Origin: Neurospora crassa OR74A
Lineage: Eukaryota; Ascomycota; Sordariomycetes; Sordariales; Sordariaceae
Direction: 5' to 3'
NCBI RefSeq assembly: GCF_000182925.2
Contig: NC_026501.1
Coordinates: 7,357,917 to 7,421,916 of the forward strand
Length of the DNA stretch: 64,000 bases
The notes under the pieces were generated by a model, which had not been told where the DNA came from, searched no databases, and saw only the letters and a program-made list of their open reading frames with translations. Positions 21,792-33,602 of this stretch are shown here, piece by piece. How positions within the stretch are numbered: the first letter of the stretch is position 1; each line of letters starts with the position of its first letter. Both the position numbers and the translations under genes were made by a program.

Positions 21792-22850
21792 CTACTCAAT
21801 GCGGGGCGGTGTCTTTGACGATCCGGATTTCGACGATGTCGACATGGGGCTCAAGCTCCGTCGCCTCTCGCCCTCCTTCCGTAACGACTCGATGATCTGC
21901 ATCATCTCCTTGCGGCCGCCCGCGCTGTCGATGACCTTGTTGGCCATTGACATGGACACCTTTTCGTTGGAGTTGGCGTTCAGCAACCGCTTGATGAGAA
22001 GGTGGCGCATCACGATGCAGACGTAGACGCCGCAGTCGCTGTTGTTGCCTTGTTGAGGGGAGTCCTCCATCTGGTGGAACCGCAGGGGCATGCCGAGTAC
22101 CCGGCCGAGACGGTCCGTACACTTTTGGGCTTCGTAAAAGTTTGCACCACCGAGCGAGTCGTAGTGGAACGCAACACGGTCGATGACGGACACGACGAGC
22201 AGTGACCAATGGGAACCACCGTCGGCGCGCTCGCGGTCCCGGCTGTCATTGACCGGCAGGAAAATGTGCGTCGTTTTCTTGAAATCGGGTAGCGCGCTCC
22301 CGATGCTTTTCAGATCGATAGCTTGCATCAGGAGAAACGTTATGCTAGGTCGTAGGAGAACGATGTGGGCGCGCGGGTACTTGGGAAGGACCTCTCTCTC
22401 GAGCCACCTAGAGTACGCATGTCAGATCGGGAGACCCGGTGTAGGAAAGAAGGGGAGTGAGGTATTGGCAATGTGTACATACTCTTCCCAGAAGGCAATG
22501 TTCTAAACCAGGTTAGCGACCAAAGCGACAACAACAGTGAATTGTAACATACGTTATCAGTAAGCCAGTCATATTTGAGCGAGACGATATCGTCACTCGT
22601 CACTAATCACCCCCAAGTCAGATCGAGGTCAACAGACATATGCCAGACCGATCCACATACGGAGAATGTCATGGTACGAGAGGTACGGTTTTGAAGGTGT
22701 GAGCTAAACGGATCGTCTGTGTTAGCAGAAGTGTTCTTGGACAAATAGCGATGCGATGTGCCTAGTCCCGCGACCTCGTCATCCTGCGACGTCAATTCGG
22801 CTTCCTACAGGCAAGGGCGGCCAATTCGAATAACTCAACAGTCTCTTCAT
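21792..22850 (-). CDS. NEDP1/SENP8-like Ulp1-family cysteine protease
   Basis: Five exons on the minus strand: 22850-22809, 22703-22661, 22602-22553, 22502-22483 (only 20 nt) and 22407-21792. All joins keep phase, giving about 256 residues. The read-through sequence YLSYHDILLTSDDIVSLKYDWLTDNNIAFWEEWLE is typical of the NEDD8-specific protease family, which matures NEDD8 and deconjugates it from cullins. The C48 catalytic residues are present: H118 in GGSHWSLLV, D135 in FHYDS, Q171 and C177 in PQQGNNSDCGVYVC. A basic, serine-rich tail follows (ERRRSLSPMSTSSKSGSS). The first exon (MKRLLSYSNWPPLP, donor gtagga) is the least certain. The frame stays open further upstream, so the true start may lie elsewhere. 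The gene is convergent with the SLX9-like gene. Confidence 0.83.
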
Positions 22851-24306
22851 TGTCCCAACCGGCAACTGGCCGCAAATCACGACTTGAAGCTGTCGTCTCC
22901 GTGGCGCTCTGGCGAAGGCGGCTACTCGGTCACTCCAGATCGAGGTAGCACCAAGCACCAACCCCGGCGCCAAACCCAGCTTGCTTCCCATCGCCTTGAC
23001 AATCATGAACCTCTGGAACTTGTAAAAGGAACGGAACGCGGGTGGCTCACTGAATCTCCAAAATGTTTGGTGATTTTCCGCCGGAAGCTTGGCATCGTGG
23101 TTGTCGGTTTTCGGAAGACCGCAGAACTGTGAACGGGTATCGAAGCCTAGATCGTTGGTAATGCGCAAAACGGTATCGGTGTCGCTGAAGTCTCGGATGT
23201 ACAGTAGAGACTAGTCTAGAGGGTGGTTGTAGTTTTTGGACGGCCTTCTCTTGGAGGGGTCGCTTGAATCAGCCGTTGTTGTTCGTATCGGCTTCTGTTC
23301 GCTCCCTGGGGCTTCTGATGTGCGAAATTTCGAGCGGGGGTCGTACGGAATGCAAGATGATGACCAAGTCAGAGAATCACCGGATTGTTGTCTTTGAATG
23401 TTGTCACAGAGACACTGGCTCGAAACGCGCGGGCAAGAACTTAGTCGAATTGAAAGAATGGAAGGGCACCACTTTAGACCGGGGACTTTGTGAAGAAAAG
23501 GCTAGCGGGAACGACCGATGCAGTTGGTGGACTGGTGGGTGGATGTGAGACCTGGAGGTGCCTGCCCGCGCCCCGCGCTGCAGGCAAAGCGCTTGTAAGC
23601 CGCTGATGGCTTCTGTTAAGAGTCACGGCTATTGTGTCTGTACGCGCTAACACTCCGCTCCTCTTGCTGGTCCGGTGTGTTCAACAAGGCCCACCCGACC
23701 TGTCGTCTGTGCAGTCAATAGCGCCCGCCTAAGGCCGACATCACGGGAGCTGACTGACGTCTCTACCCGTGAGCCGTGGAAAGGCACAGAGTCCCAAGAA
23801 ATAATGTGGACAATGGAAATCAGACAATCATCATGGGTGGGCCATTTTGTTCTAGACTTTCAACTTGCCACATCGGTCTCCGAGCAGTGCTTGTAGGTAG
23901 TTCCCGTCTTTTGACTCCCCAAAAATGGGCTCATGATGGAGTGTGAGCAACAGCTTCGACGAACGAAACGAACGGTGGACTCAAATCAATCGACCACGGA
24001 CATTGGGGCCGGGACGCTAACCATCTGCGAGACTGCGTTGGCAAAAAGCAGCCGGACGTGTTGAAGGCAACATCGCAATGGCTGAGCTAAAGACGTCATT
24101 GGGCGAAAGTGCCGTACACTAAATCTGCATGTGCAGATCGCCGCCAGGCCTGTTCCCGTCGGCAGAGACCGCCTTATCGTGCATCTTATCGCTTTTTCTG
24201 CCGATGTTCCCTTGGTTTGCAGCCCTCAGAATCACAGTGGGCCACGTTGAGACTCGAGGGATTATGGCCATGAAAACGGACTACCTACTCTACTTACAAT
24301 GTCGTT

Positions 24307-24819
24307 TTGTTTCCTTCCACTCAAGGAATCATTCAATATTACAACGCGGATGCTATACCAGCTCCCGGTTTCCGAGGGCCGAGGACCTTGGCTTCATCCA
24401 TTGAGGATGACGACGATAACCCACTATCTAGACCAGCACTGCCACCATTGCTTGCGTCTACGTTGAGGCTCATATCTCAGCCTTATGACCCATTTGGGAC
24501 GAACGAGTCATTTGGAGTTCCCGTGTCCGAGCGAGCCTTGATATTGCCGCCCATTCACGACTGTCGACTTTCCGGCTCACCAGCATCTTCAACTGTCGTC
24601 ATTTCAGCGTTATGGGAAATCGCCGCGTATCACCAGGCGTCACCTTCTGCGTTTCTTCCGATAGGAAATATCCTGTCATGGCAAGTGCCATTGAAATCCG
24701 TCGACTTGGCGTGGAGACGTCACCGAAGTGGTTGGTTTGGCCGGCGAAGCTTTGAACGTGGCTCGAACCATTATGTACGCCTGGCCAGTCCATTTGAGGC
24801 TTGTGATGAATACCTATAG
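24307..24819 (+). other. Open frame of uncertain status (170 codons)
   Basis: The frame has no ATG at its left end (it opens with TTG), so it could only be an internal or last exon, or a decayed gene. Its translation looks moderately protein-like (segments such as DAIPAPGFRGPRTLASSIED and LASTLRLISQPYDPFG), but it has no recognised domain and no clear donor or acceptor partner. It may be chance. Confidence 0.2.
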
Positions 24820-25450
24820 GGCTGCTGGACGGAAGTCATCATGGGACATATCAACGTCGATACGCGGACAGGAGCGTTTACACTGTTGAGACGCGCTTCG
24901 GCTACCTTACACCGCGGCTATTCTTTGTCCGAAGGCGAGCGGCGTCTTTGCCGGTCAATTTTTGGAGGCATCACCATGAAAATTCGCACCGGTCATGAAC
25001 ATTGAGGCGCCGTGGCGTTCGAGTTAGGAGTTGGGACCCAAGGTGTGGTATGGTGAATGTTGGTTCACAAGGTTCAAAGACGTTACAGTATTCGTCTGTC
25101 AAGTGACCAAATTGAGTTTGCTGACCACGGACATCGAATAAATGGAAGCATTGCATATATGCGGCGCTGGAAGCTCGGAGAACCACAAGATGCACATTTT
25201 AAATGCTTCTCCGGCCTTAAGTCCTCGTTTATTATTTCGCATCTTCCATCACTCCGTAATTGATGGCTCATAGGAAATAGTTTCCCTTTTCCTTACTTCC
25301 CCGACCTTCCAACCACCACCAACAATCATCGCCAAAGATAAGCCAAAGCACGTCACTAGACGACAACCGGCCAAAGCTTCATGCAAGACCGCCCAGGATT
25401 TGGAAAAATCCAGGCATATATTCGTTCCACGCGATGTCTTCTTTTCCCAT

Positions 25451-26089
25451 TCATTGGGCTGCCACGCCCGCGAGAATGAAGGCTGCACCCCCGAACATTA
25501 GACCCAAGATCCCGGCCCAGAACACCGCCACTCTAAAGAGAAACAGATTCAACATCATTCCTGATACGAAGACCAGAAGGGACAGCCTTCCCCACCCGCA
25601 AAACGGCCTTCTTCCGCGCCTTCCCCATCTTGATGCCTCATCACTATCAACCACCCGTCTCCACCCATCTTTCTTATTCCTCTCGTCCATGTCCGCTATC
25701 GACCCTGTCTGTTCCATTAGTGCTATCACATCTTCCTCCACCCTCAATAAACACCAACTCACACAGTTGCTATCTACTCCCGGCGGCACTGGCGACATTC
25801 AGCGCGAGGGCATCAAGGCAAACAAAGCCCTGCCCCCTTTCACCGTTCTGATGCTTCAGTATCAGGCACTTTCAGCTTCGAATAAGACTGTCCGCATGAA
25901 GAACAGGGTTCGTGAGAGCAAGCACAACGATGACCGGGTCAGTGGCAACGACAAAGGAGACGGTGACGAGGAGTGCGCAGACAAAAACAACAGGGAGGAG
26001 GACAGTAGGGAAATTGAGGATTAGGATTTCTTGTTTCGGTCCTTGCCTATGTTCTCGGGCGACGGTTCTTCTTAGCTTTTGTTCGGTTG
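25451..26089 (-). CDS. Possible small membrane protein, incomplete exon model
   Basis: Two minus-strand stretches encode hydrophobic segments. The upstream one, 26089-25872, could start at a ttgcag acceptor and reads KQEILILNFPTVLLPVVFVC, then LLVTVSFVVATDPVIVVLAL. The downstream one, within 25798-25451, ends GRLSLLVFVSGMMLNLFLF, then VAVFWAGILGLMFGGAAFIL, and stops after GVAAQ. Together they would give about four membrane spans, loosely reminiscent of PRA1-type Rab-acceptor proteins. I could not find an intron that joins them cleanly or a convincing first exon. The overlapping plus-strand frame (25434-26024) is probably its shadow. The call is tentative. Confidence 0.27.
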
Positions 26090-26193
26090 CTGCAAGGATG
26101 GGTTGATGGGAATTGCATGGGTAGGAACTTACAAGAAGGAGAAGAAGGAGTTCTGGGGATCACGACATTCTTGTTTCAGTCTGGAATATCGCC

Positions 26194-26218
26194 TTTTTTT
26201 TTTTTTTTTTTTTTTTTT
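26194..26218. repeat. Poly-T homopolymer, 25 bp
   Basis: An uninterrupted T run. It lies upstream of the possible minus-strand membrane-protein exons. Confidence 0.8.
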
Positions 26219-27759
26219 CATGTGAAAACATCGGTCATAGTTGTGTGGTTTCTAAAAGACCAGAGGTACGCTGATTTTCATAAGCGTAGAAAGTCACTTG
26301 CTCATTTTATCTGTAAAGACCTAGGTGAGGAAAGCACGAGAACAACAACAGTTTGCCGTGAAATAACTTCTTCCCACGACATTGTCAACGTCATGGTAGA
26401 TCGTGCCTTCACCGGTGTAAGAGGAAGGGACGAGAGGAAACATGGAAGGAGGTACACAGGTGAGTTTCAATTTAGTTTTTACTTTCCAAGTTCCACCGTC
26501 GTTTTGTCTTCAGAACAGGAAGGCGACACTGCCTCACGCTCATGCAAATTCGATCCCTGGCCATGGAAATTTTGTGCTTTTCTTCATTCTTCACGGTACC
26601 GCGCAGATGGAGGACCTAGGCTGTGACTTTGCGGAGTAATTCACGACGTCACCCACTCGGCCGCCGTCGGAAACTTTGAAAGATCAGTTCAAGCTCTTCA
26701 CTCTCCCTTTCTTCGATACAACTACCTGTAGTGTTCTGTCCTTATGAAATGAGTTACGAATCAAGGGCAAATCCCTTCTCCTTTTCAGCCTTCCTTCTCC
26801 TGGCTTCCCTTCCCGTTTTCCTGCAACCCTTCAAAATATCGTTGCGCTCAGCTACCCGCTAGTCAGACGGTCAGTTTTAAAGACCTGACGATTATACGAG
26901 TTAGTGATAGATAACGCCATCTATCTCGTTACCCGCCGATGTGGCCAGCCTCTGCAGATTTTACCCTCGTCCCGGACCAATAAACGTGGACTCCAGAGCA
27001 CATTATCAACGGCAAATGGACAAGACATTAACGAACGTGTAAGGTTGTAAAAAGCTATTGGACACTATCAATGACCATAATGACAAATGAAAGGGATGAA
27101 AGTTTTGGCAGGACTGAAACCCCATTTCAGTATTTACTGCGAACTCATAGTTTCCGTGTTCTTGCTCGGCTGCAGTCATTATCGATTTATTCTAGATGAG
27201 ATAGCTTAAGTACAGATAGTAGGTAGCTAGTGGCCATCACCGGGCATGCTTAATTACATAATTTAAACTGGCTTGTTCTAAAGCAATCCTTCTGCCTAAT
27301 TATGTCCGGCGCGTAGAAGGACGAAGCTGCAAGTGCCCCGTAGAATGACAATAGCCTCTGTCCTAATTCAAACAGGTGTTGAAGATACCTACCTCTACTG
27401 ATTCTCTGCCCAACGGCTACCTTGAGTTGTCGCCCATACTTGCAATTGTCCCAGGCGGTCAAAGCGTTTAAGAACTTGAAGTTGCGAAGGAGCTGCGTGA
27501 GCGGCCTCGAGCTGCACTTTCCCCTCTCGTCCTTCTCGATTGTCAACTCACCACCCCACCTTTCGCACTCTTCCCCATCCACACAAACAAAACAGCATTA
27601 CACTCGCCCTCGCCGCATCCGCGATTTCAGTCTCCTTGGGGAAAATCGAGACAATACTACCGTACACAGTCACTCTCACCACGAGCATTGCCGCTCGAAG
27701 TATCCGCCCTTGGCCGTCGATTTCGACTTCTGATCGATCTGTAACCTTCCATCGCGCTG

Positions 27760-27863
27760 GTAAGTCCAATATCAAGTCAAATGACAGAGTCACCCTACCA
27801 TTCCTCGAGAACACTGCCAGTCACTGCCTACCCTTTCGTTACTTCTCTCTCCAACACATCTAG
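27760..27863 (+). other. Possible leader intron of the gene at 28074
   Basis: A consensus gtaagt donor at 27760 and a catctag acceptor at 27863 bound 104 bp in the CT-rich leader before the second Gag-like gene. There is no strong branch site, so this is only a candidate. The paralogue at 11109 also shows a candidate leader intron. Confidence 0.3.
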
Positions 27864-28073
27864 TCAAGCGAGAACCGGCGTCTTCCTCATCGCGCACTTC
27901 CGCAGACGCGACAGCTGACTGGTGTAAATCTCCAGCAACCTTTCTTCAGCAAAATCTCGTACCCAGAAACAAGCGTTTTGGGATCTTTCCTCGTTGTCGT
28001 CTCTCCATTCTTTTAGTTCAACTAAGAAGCGCCAAATACAACCACTTGCCAAGTGGCAATTAGCCTTTCAGCA

Positions 28074-28460
28074 ATGCACAGGTACTGTGGCATGCGCCCT
28101 CGGGAATCGTTGCACCGGTTGGCAATGCTGGCAAGGGTGCCGGAAACTCTGGTGCCACTGTATGGAGACAGGCACCACAACTTTGAGAATTGGGACACCA
28201 CGATCCGACATTTTCTAGGGATGGAAGGCCTTGAAGTGTTCCTCGATACCGACGTCCCGGAGCCTGACAGGAACAACCGGCGACTTTGGCAGACCTGGGA
28301 CCTCGGCCGGTCTGTGGCCAAGTACGCTCTTTGCTTGACTCTCGAGCAACCCCATATCCGCGAGCGACTTCTAAGACACGGTTGGGATCGGGAGAATTGG
28401 AACCCAAAGTACCATTACGACCTCGTCTGGTCACTATGGGGACATTCCATTCCCGCCTAA
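28074..28460 (+). CDS. Small Gag-like protein, paralogue of the gene at 11109
   Basis: Intronless gene of about 129 residues from ATG 28074; other in-frame ATGs follow at 28092 and 28125. It shares with the 11109 gene, in the same order, LVPLYG, NFENWDTTIRHFL, a central W/R region, IRERLLRHGW, and PKYHYDLVWSLWG near the C-terminus. Its N-terminal 25 residues differ from the paralogue. The NFE-x-WDT-x-x-R-x-x-L core and the GW...P-x-YHYD end resemble the first part of copia-type Gag proteins, which suggests either a domesticated Gag fragment or a fungus-specific family. It lies in the same orientation as its paralogue, 16.6 kb away, with no element ends or other element genes around it. Function is unknown. 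Confidence 0.58.
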   Translation: MHRYCGMRPRESLHRLAMLARVPETLVPLYGDRHHNFENWDTTIRHFLGMEGLEVFLDTDVPEPDRNNRRLWQTWDLGRSVAKYALCLTLEQPHIRERLLRHGWDRENWNPKYHYDLVWSLWGHSIPA

Positions 28461-28831
28461 GGCCAACCAATTATCTCTGCTCAGCCATCTCGCTGTTCTG
28501 TGAAAGCTTAGGTCGGTATCCCGTACGGGTAATCCGAAGGTTTTTGTGGAAAAGCTCACATACCAGCGGGTAGTAGAAGGGTGAACGGATCTATAGGATT
28601 CGTGAAAACGGGTGGGGAGCAGGGTAGCCGTGCAAGGAATCATGGGAGCCAAAGAAGTTACGATGTTCTTCATGAGGTGGTGGCAACGGCTCTCAGAATT
28701 CAGTCAGTCTTAACTAATCTCAGTGGACTCATTCGCTACCTCTTACATTTCACCAAGTCGCTGGAAAGTGAAACCTCTACCAACCCCCATGGATCGAACT
28801 TTGCCAACCCTGCTGTATCCATGTATCTCCC
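28461..28831. other. Convergent intergenic region
   Basis: 371 bp between the stop of the small Gag-like gene and the stop of the P450. No gene or repeat was seen. Confidence 0.4.
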
Positions 28832-30974
28832 TCACTTCCTCTCTCTCGCAGGCTCAAAGTACACATCAAGGGGTATTCTGTCCCAGAGACCGTACGCCTT
28901 TTGCCGTTCGATCCAGTTTTGGTTGGTCGGTGCCCCACGCAGATCGAAATCGAAAAGTATACGGGCAAGAATCCATCTCATTTCAGCATAGGCGAGACTA
29001 TCCAGGTGAGAGCTGTGGTTAGAACAGGGACCATCGACATCTGACAGGACAGGGCAGACAATATATACTTACTTTCTGCCGATACAGTTCCTAGGACCGA
29101 CACTGAATGTTTGCAAAGCGTCGAGCACATTGCCCTTCTCCCTGGCTGTCTCCTTATCGTCGAGGAAGCGAGCGGGATTAAAAGCCCAGGGGTCAACCCA
29201 GTTCTCCTTACTGTGGTTCATGGACCATTGTTGGATATCGACGATTGTCTGCGTATTAAAAGATCAGTCGGTATTCCTCTTCTCAGCGGCAAGTGGTTGG
29301 GTTGATCAGTCGTTACTCACTCCTTCAGGTAAATACTCTCCCAAAACATGGGCCCCTCCCCGGGGCACAATCCTAGCTGTCAACGATGTGACGGGGGGGT
29401 ACAAACGCATAGCTTCGTTCAGCACGGCAAGCATGTATGTGAGTCTGTTGACGGAGCTGATATCAATCTCTTCAACGGATTTGAATGAAGAGCGGACTTC
29501 CTGGGTCACTCTCTTGAGGACTTCGGGGTGCTGCGTTAGCAGGTAGGTTGTGCCCGAGAGAGTAGTTGCTGTTGTGTCAGCACCGGCACTGTTGACGTAT
29601 GTTAGAATTAGGTGGATTGTGTCAGACGATGCCATAGTTCGGGAAGACCCACAGCACAAGAAGCCAGGCATTTGAAGCAAGTTCCTCGAAACTGAGACCC
29701 TGATTGACAACTCATCATTAGCTATCTGCTGTTGTTTCGCAAAGAGAGAGAGGGGCGGGGGGGATGAACGTTATGCTGACGGGTAGCTGTCGGTTGTGCC
29801 ACCTTGGCATCCAAAAGATGCACGTCATTCACGCGAAAATGAAAATCTCCCGACGGGTAGGGCTGAAGATTCGGCGGAATTCCGTATGGTTGGAATCCGA
29901 GACAACAGAAAGAAGAAAGGAAAGAAAACAGAAAGGGAAGGGGGGGGGGAGGAACGGGAAACAAGAGCACCTACCAGCTTCTCCTGGCGTTGAACCAAAC
30001 CCTCAAAGAGGTCATTTCTATCCACGGGCATCTTCAACCTCTCTTTCAACATCAGATCAACGCTCTCCATACTCTTCCTAAACACTTCCGCGCCCTTCGC
30101 CCTCCAGAGGAGCTGAACGAGCCAATGCAGTCCCGCGTAACTTAACGCCGCCATCGGCGCTAAGCTGCTCAGGCTGCCTAGAATGTACTGCAACCACGAA
30201 TGGTTACCATTCTGATCCAACGCTCCGAACGACATACCAAAGATCAGGTCACCGGCGACATCAAACGTCACGCTATTATACCACGACGTTGCATTCAGGG
30301 GTACCTTCCCCTCCTGTCCTTGCTCATGAAGCTTGTGAAGCAGCAAGTCGATATACTTTCCAATCAGCGGCCCTTGTCCGCGCATCGACGCGTCCGAAAA
30401 GCTATTGGCCAAAGCCCGACGCAGCTGCCCGTGTTTTTCGCGCCCGGCGCTGATGATGTGTATGGGTTGAGCGTCGATGGGGCGGACGAAGGACTTGAAC
30501 TTGGCCAGCTCCTCCTGGCCGTGACGGCTGCCGGCGATGTGGCCGAAGATGTCGCGCCAGGCGCGCACATCGGTGAAGGAGAGGTGATTGGGTGCGATTC
30601 GCACAACGGGACCGTACTTGTCGTGGAGAGCTTGCGTGTGGAAGGGTTGTACGCCGAGGGCATGGCGGATACTGAAGGGGATGGGGGAGGCGCGCTGCAG
30701 GAGCGGACCTGGGTATGAGGCTAGAGGGTGAAAGAAGACGTTGTAGATGGCGGAGCCGATGATGTATAGCAGTATCTGGGTTTCAAGTTAGACGGCTTAG
30801 TGAAGGTTCTCCTTCATCGATATGGAACGTTGAAAGATGAGGAGGCGGTATATGTTGACTGGGGGTGACTGATGAGATGAAAAGATAATTGCTTACAGTG
30901 ACGCCAACGGCACCGAGAAGCAGGTGTAGTCCTGACAACCCGGTGACACCGGCGAGCTTGTCTATGACGGGCAT
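28832..30974 (-). CDS. Cytochrome P450 monooxygenase
   Basis: Six exons on the minus strand: 30974-30897, 30775-29975, 29699-29653, 29588-29321, 29248-29073 and 28997-28832. All joins are in phase, giving 511 residues. An N-terminal hydrophobic helix (LSGLHLLLGAVGVT, continuing ILLYIIGSAIYNVFFHPLA) anchors it in the ER. Family marks are a proline-rich hinge (SYPGPLLQRASPIP), the I-helix AGADTT (310-315), ExxR in NEAMRLYPP (E367, R370), the PERF-like FNPARF, and the haem loop FSVGPRNCIGRNLA with the axial cysteine C453. It resembles fungal secondary-metabolism P450s of the trichothecene-hydroxylase type, but the substrate cannot be told. Intron 2 (29700-29974) is unusually long and pyrimidine-rich. 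The next gene upstream on the same strand is a Zn2Cys6 regulator 2.8 kb away; no biosynthetic backbone gene is near. Confidence 0.92.
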
Positions 30975-32044
30975 GGTGTCTTGTTGCCCTGGGGCTTGAT
31001 TCAAAGACTGAACAAAGAGTCCGGAGCCCTTTTTGACCTAAAAGGGACAAGGAGAGAGAGAGTAGCGTGCAACTTTTTTTTCCTGTTGAGTCTTCACTCA
31101 ACACTTAAAAGCTGGCACTTAGATGACTGACATCGATCAGGACGCTCGAAGATGGTGAGCCAACCTCTTTCACTTTATACGCAACGACTTCGGCGACCCT
31201 GCCTTGTCTAACGGAACTCATGTTGCCTCCAATCCGACAGTCTGTCGTATTCATCCCCATCTTTTCTCACAATTGATACTCCATGTAGCAGTGCTCGCCC
31301 TCATCAGTCACACAACACGAATTAACTCTCCATGTGGTAAGTAAGCCGCTTTATCTCCATCTAGCAGCCCTCCGATTGATACCCATTTCTGTAACCATTC
31401 TCAAGTTCGTTATCCACCACTGCTGTCTGATCCACCACTCAAAACCCAGCCCACACAGTCGGCCACGGTATCCATCACAAGCTTTCATATTTCCTGATGA
31501 TACTATATACCACCATCAACAGTCGTATCGCCGATTTTTGTTTCCTCTTTCTGGTCTATCCTGGGAAACCAGCCGGCAGAATGCCGTGCATATCCCCGTG
31601 TGCGCTCATGTCCTGATCTTCGTCCACATGGAGTATTCCTCGCGTAATATGTACGTCTCGTTATAGGAGAAGATTATGGGAGACGTTCCCTAGGTGGAGT
31701 AAGAAGAGTGAAAAAGATGCGGGAAAGCTACTTGAAAGAGGCAAATAGTGAGTTTCCTTTCCACCATCTTTTGATATGTAGAGGTAGTAGAGAGGTAGGG
31801 TTATGCCTAAAATTTCAAGGGGGATGTCGTTTTCTTTGACGGTTTAACTGTCTCGAGACTGTGTACAACGCCGGTCTGGCTTCTCAATGGATTCCTTACC
31901 TACATACCTTGATAACTAGGTAGTTTGCATTTCTGGGTGTGAACTACCTCCTCTGTAGGTAGGTGGTAGTCACCCTACTACATACTACATACACCGGCAC
32001 GACCGCCGGCTATTCGGCCAGCTTATCTTGGCGATGTCAGTATG

Positions 32045-32064
32045 TACCTACCTACCTACCTACA
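32045..32064. repeat. CCTA tetranucleotide repeat
   Basis: Tandem cctacctacctacctac, one of several CCTA or TAGG clusters in both orientations within 1.8 kb. Confidence 0.7.
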
Positions 32065-32514
32065 TAAGAAATCTCGATGTGGAGATGCAAGCGCTTCCAT
32101 TGACCATTGCAGTTACATACTTGCCTGTTTGGTAGCCTCCGTATTTCGTGGCATTGATGGCAGGTCGCCAATGCGTTTCGCCAATGCAACCACTGTAGTC
32201 TGGCTCCAGCCCGTTACGGTCCGATACATTGTATGCGTACTATATGTGCCGTCCGGGATATAAAAAGAGAGACATATGTTCAGAGGTGCCTTTTCCACGC
32301 CCCAGACAAGAACCCAAAGTCCCAATATTTTTACCAACTCTTTTACCAAGGCGACAGACAATATATGGGGTGTCGATTGGATAGTACCTTACCATAACGA
32401 TCGAGGAGAATATTCGTGAGTCGTTACTGCGCGTTGCCCCCTTTGCTGGAGACTCCGTTACATCTTCAAATTCGCTAGAGGGAGCTACGGTAGGTCGGTA
32501 CCGTGTAGCTACCC

Positions 32515-32538
32515 GATGATGATGATGATGATGATGAT
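32515..32538. repeat. GAT trinucleotide microsatellite
   Basis: Eight tandem gat units in intergenic DNA. Confidence 0.8.
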
Positions 32539-32631
32539 GGGTGGATGCAGGAGCATCACATGTAATCATCTTTCTCGCTTCGGGGAATTTTACTCTTGTG
32601 ATTGGCTTGGCCGGTCGCATTCGCATTGCGC

Positions 32632-32633
<2 letters not shown>

Positions 32634-32667
<34 letters not shown>
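32634..32667. repeat. GA dinucleotide microsatellite
   Basis: About 17 uninterrupted ga units, a typical fungal intergenic microsatellite. Confidence 0.85.
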
Positions 32668-32670
<3 letters not shown>

Positions 32671-33570
32671 CTTTCTTGCCCGTGTATGTACAAAGGGTAG
32701 TACGTATGACTCTTCACCTAGACAACAGTAGGTAGGTAAGGTAGGTAACGGGATAAGACATGCCGCCGTTCGGGGTTATTCTGTCATCCGGGCTTCGGGC
32801 TACCTTGACCGGTTTCAAGAAATCATCAATCGCACGAACGGCCTCTTCGGAGTTTACATGAGCCCCGAAGCGGGAAACCACCGTCCAGACCTCGGCGTAA
32901 GAGTCATGTTAACTCCGGATTTGCGTGCCTCTGCAATGCTCCTTTATTTTTATATATATATTTTGTTTTTCTTTTTCTTTTTCTTCGAGAGGGGGAAGGA
33001 GGGGGGGAGGGGGTTGTTTATTCCTGCCGGCCGGTTACAGCTTTGCCAAATGACTGACAGATGGTGCATGTGTGTCCCGCCAGGCGTTGCAGTCGAGATT
33101 TTCTAGCGTTATACATACATACCTCCACTGTTCTATGTAGTATCCGTACCTACCTACCTACTACTGTAGGTACATATGTAGAATTTTTGCCTTTCGCTAA
33201 AACTTGACTTTATGTTATGTTACTTCCACTCCCCTTGTATCCTCGTAGTGTACCTAGGTAACTATCCGGGTCGCTTTCCGTGCCAGGGTCGTATGCCATA
33301 GTCGCAGTCGGCACGTAAAAAAAACCGAAACTCCACGTCCTCTCTTGTTCTTGCCGCGATCAACAAATGAAAACAGGTTAGATCACGCCACGCCCGTATG
33401 TCCCATCATTCAATGATACCCTCGAATGGTACAAAAAAAAAACACTGGGCTCTATGTACCTCTATGGGTATATGTAAGTACGTGTGCGCGACCCTTGCAA
33501 TGGAGTCCTTCTAGAAAGGCGAGGCTGCCTTTGTTGCATGTATTCAATCAACGTCTGGCAACTAATTAAG

Positions 33571-33598
<28 letters not shown>
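33571..33598. repeat. Poly-A homopolymer, 28 bp
   Basis: An uninterrupted A run downstream of the transcription-factor gene. Confidence 0.8.

Positions 33599-33602
<4 letters not shown>

Larger units (their letters stand above)
22851..28073. other. Large gene-poor region
   Basis: 5.2 kb with no confident gene. It holds a weak open frame at 24307-24819, possible minus-strand membrane-protein exons at 25451-26089, a 25-bp T run at 26194-26218, and the probable leader of the small gene at 28074. Much of the remainder is ordinary GC-balanced DNA without recognisable repeats. Confidence 0.45.

Noticed and set aside
22758-23168. Overlapping open frames upstream of the NEDP1-like gene
   Set aside because: Neither frame has family features. 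The minus-strand one is in phase with the tentative first exon and is mentioned there as start uncertainty, not as a gene.
25434-26024. 196-codon plus-strand frame
   Set aside because: Composition is typical of an antisense shadow; the hydrophobic minus-strand segments in the same place look more like real protein.
28832-29710. Non-canonical GC donor in the third exon of the P450
   Set aside because: A gtgggt donor five bases downstream gives the standard I-helix sequence LLVLAGADTT in phase, so no unusual splice site is needed.
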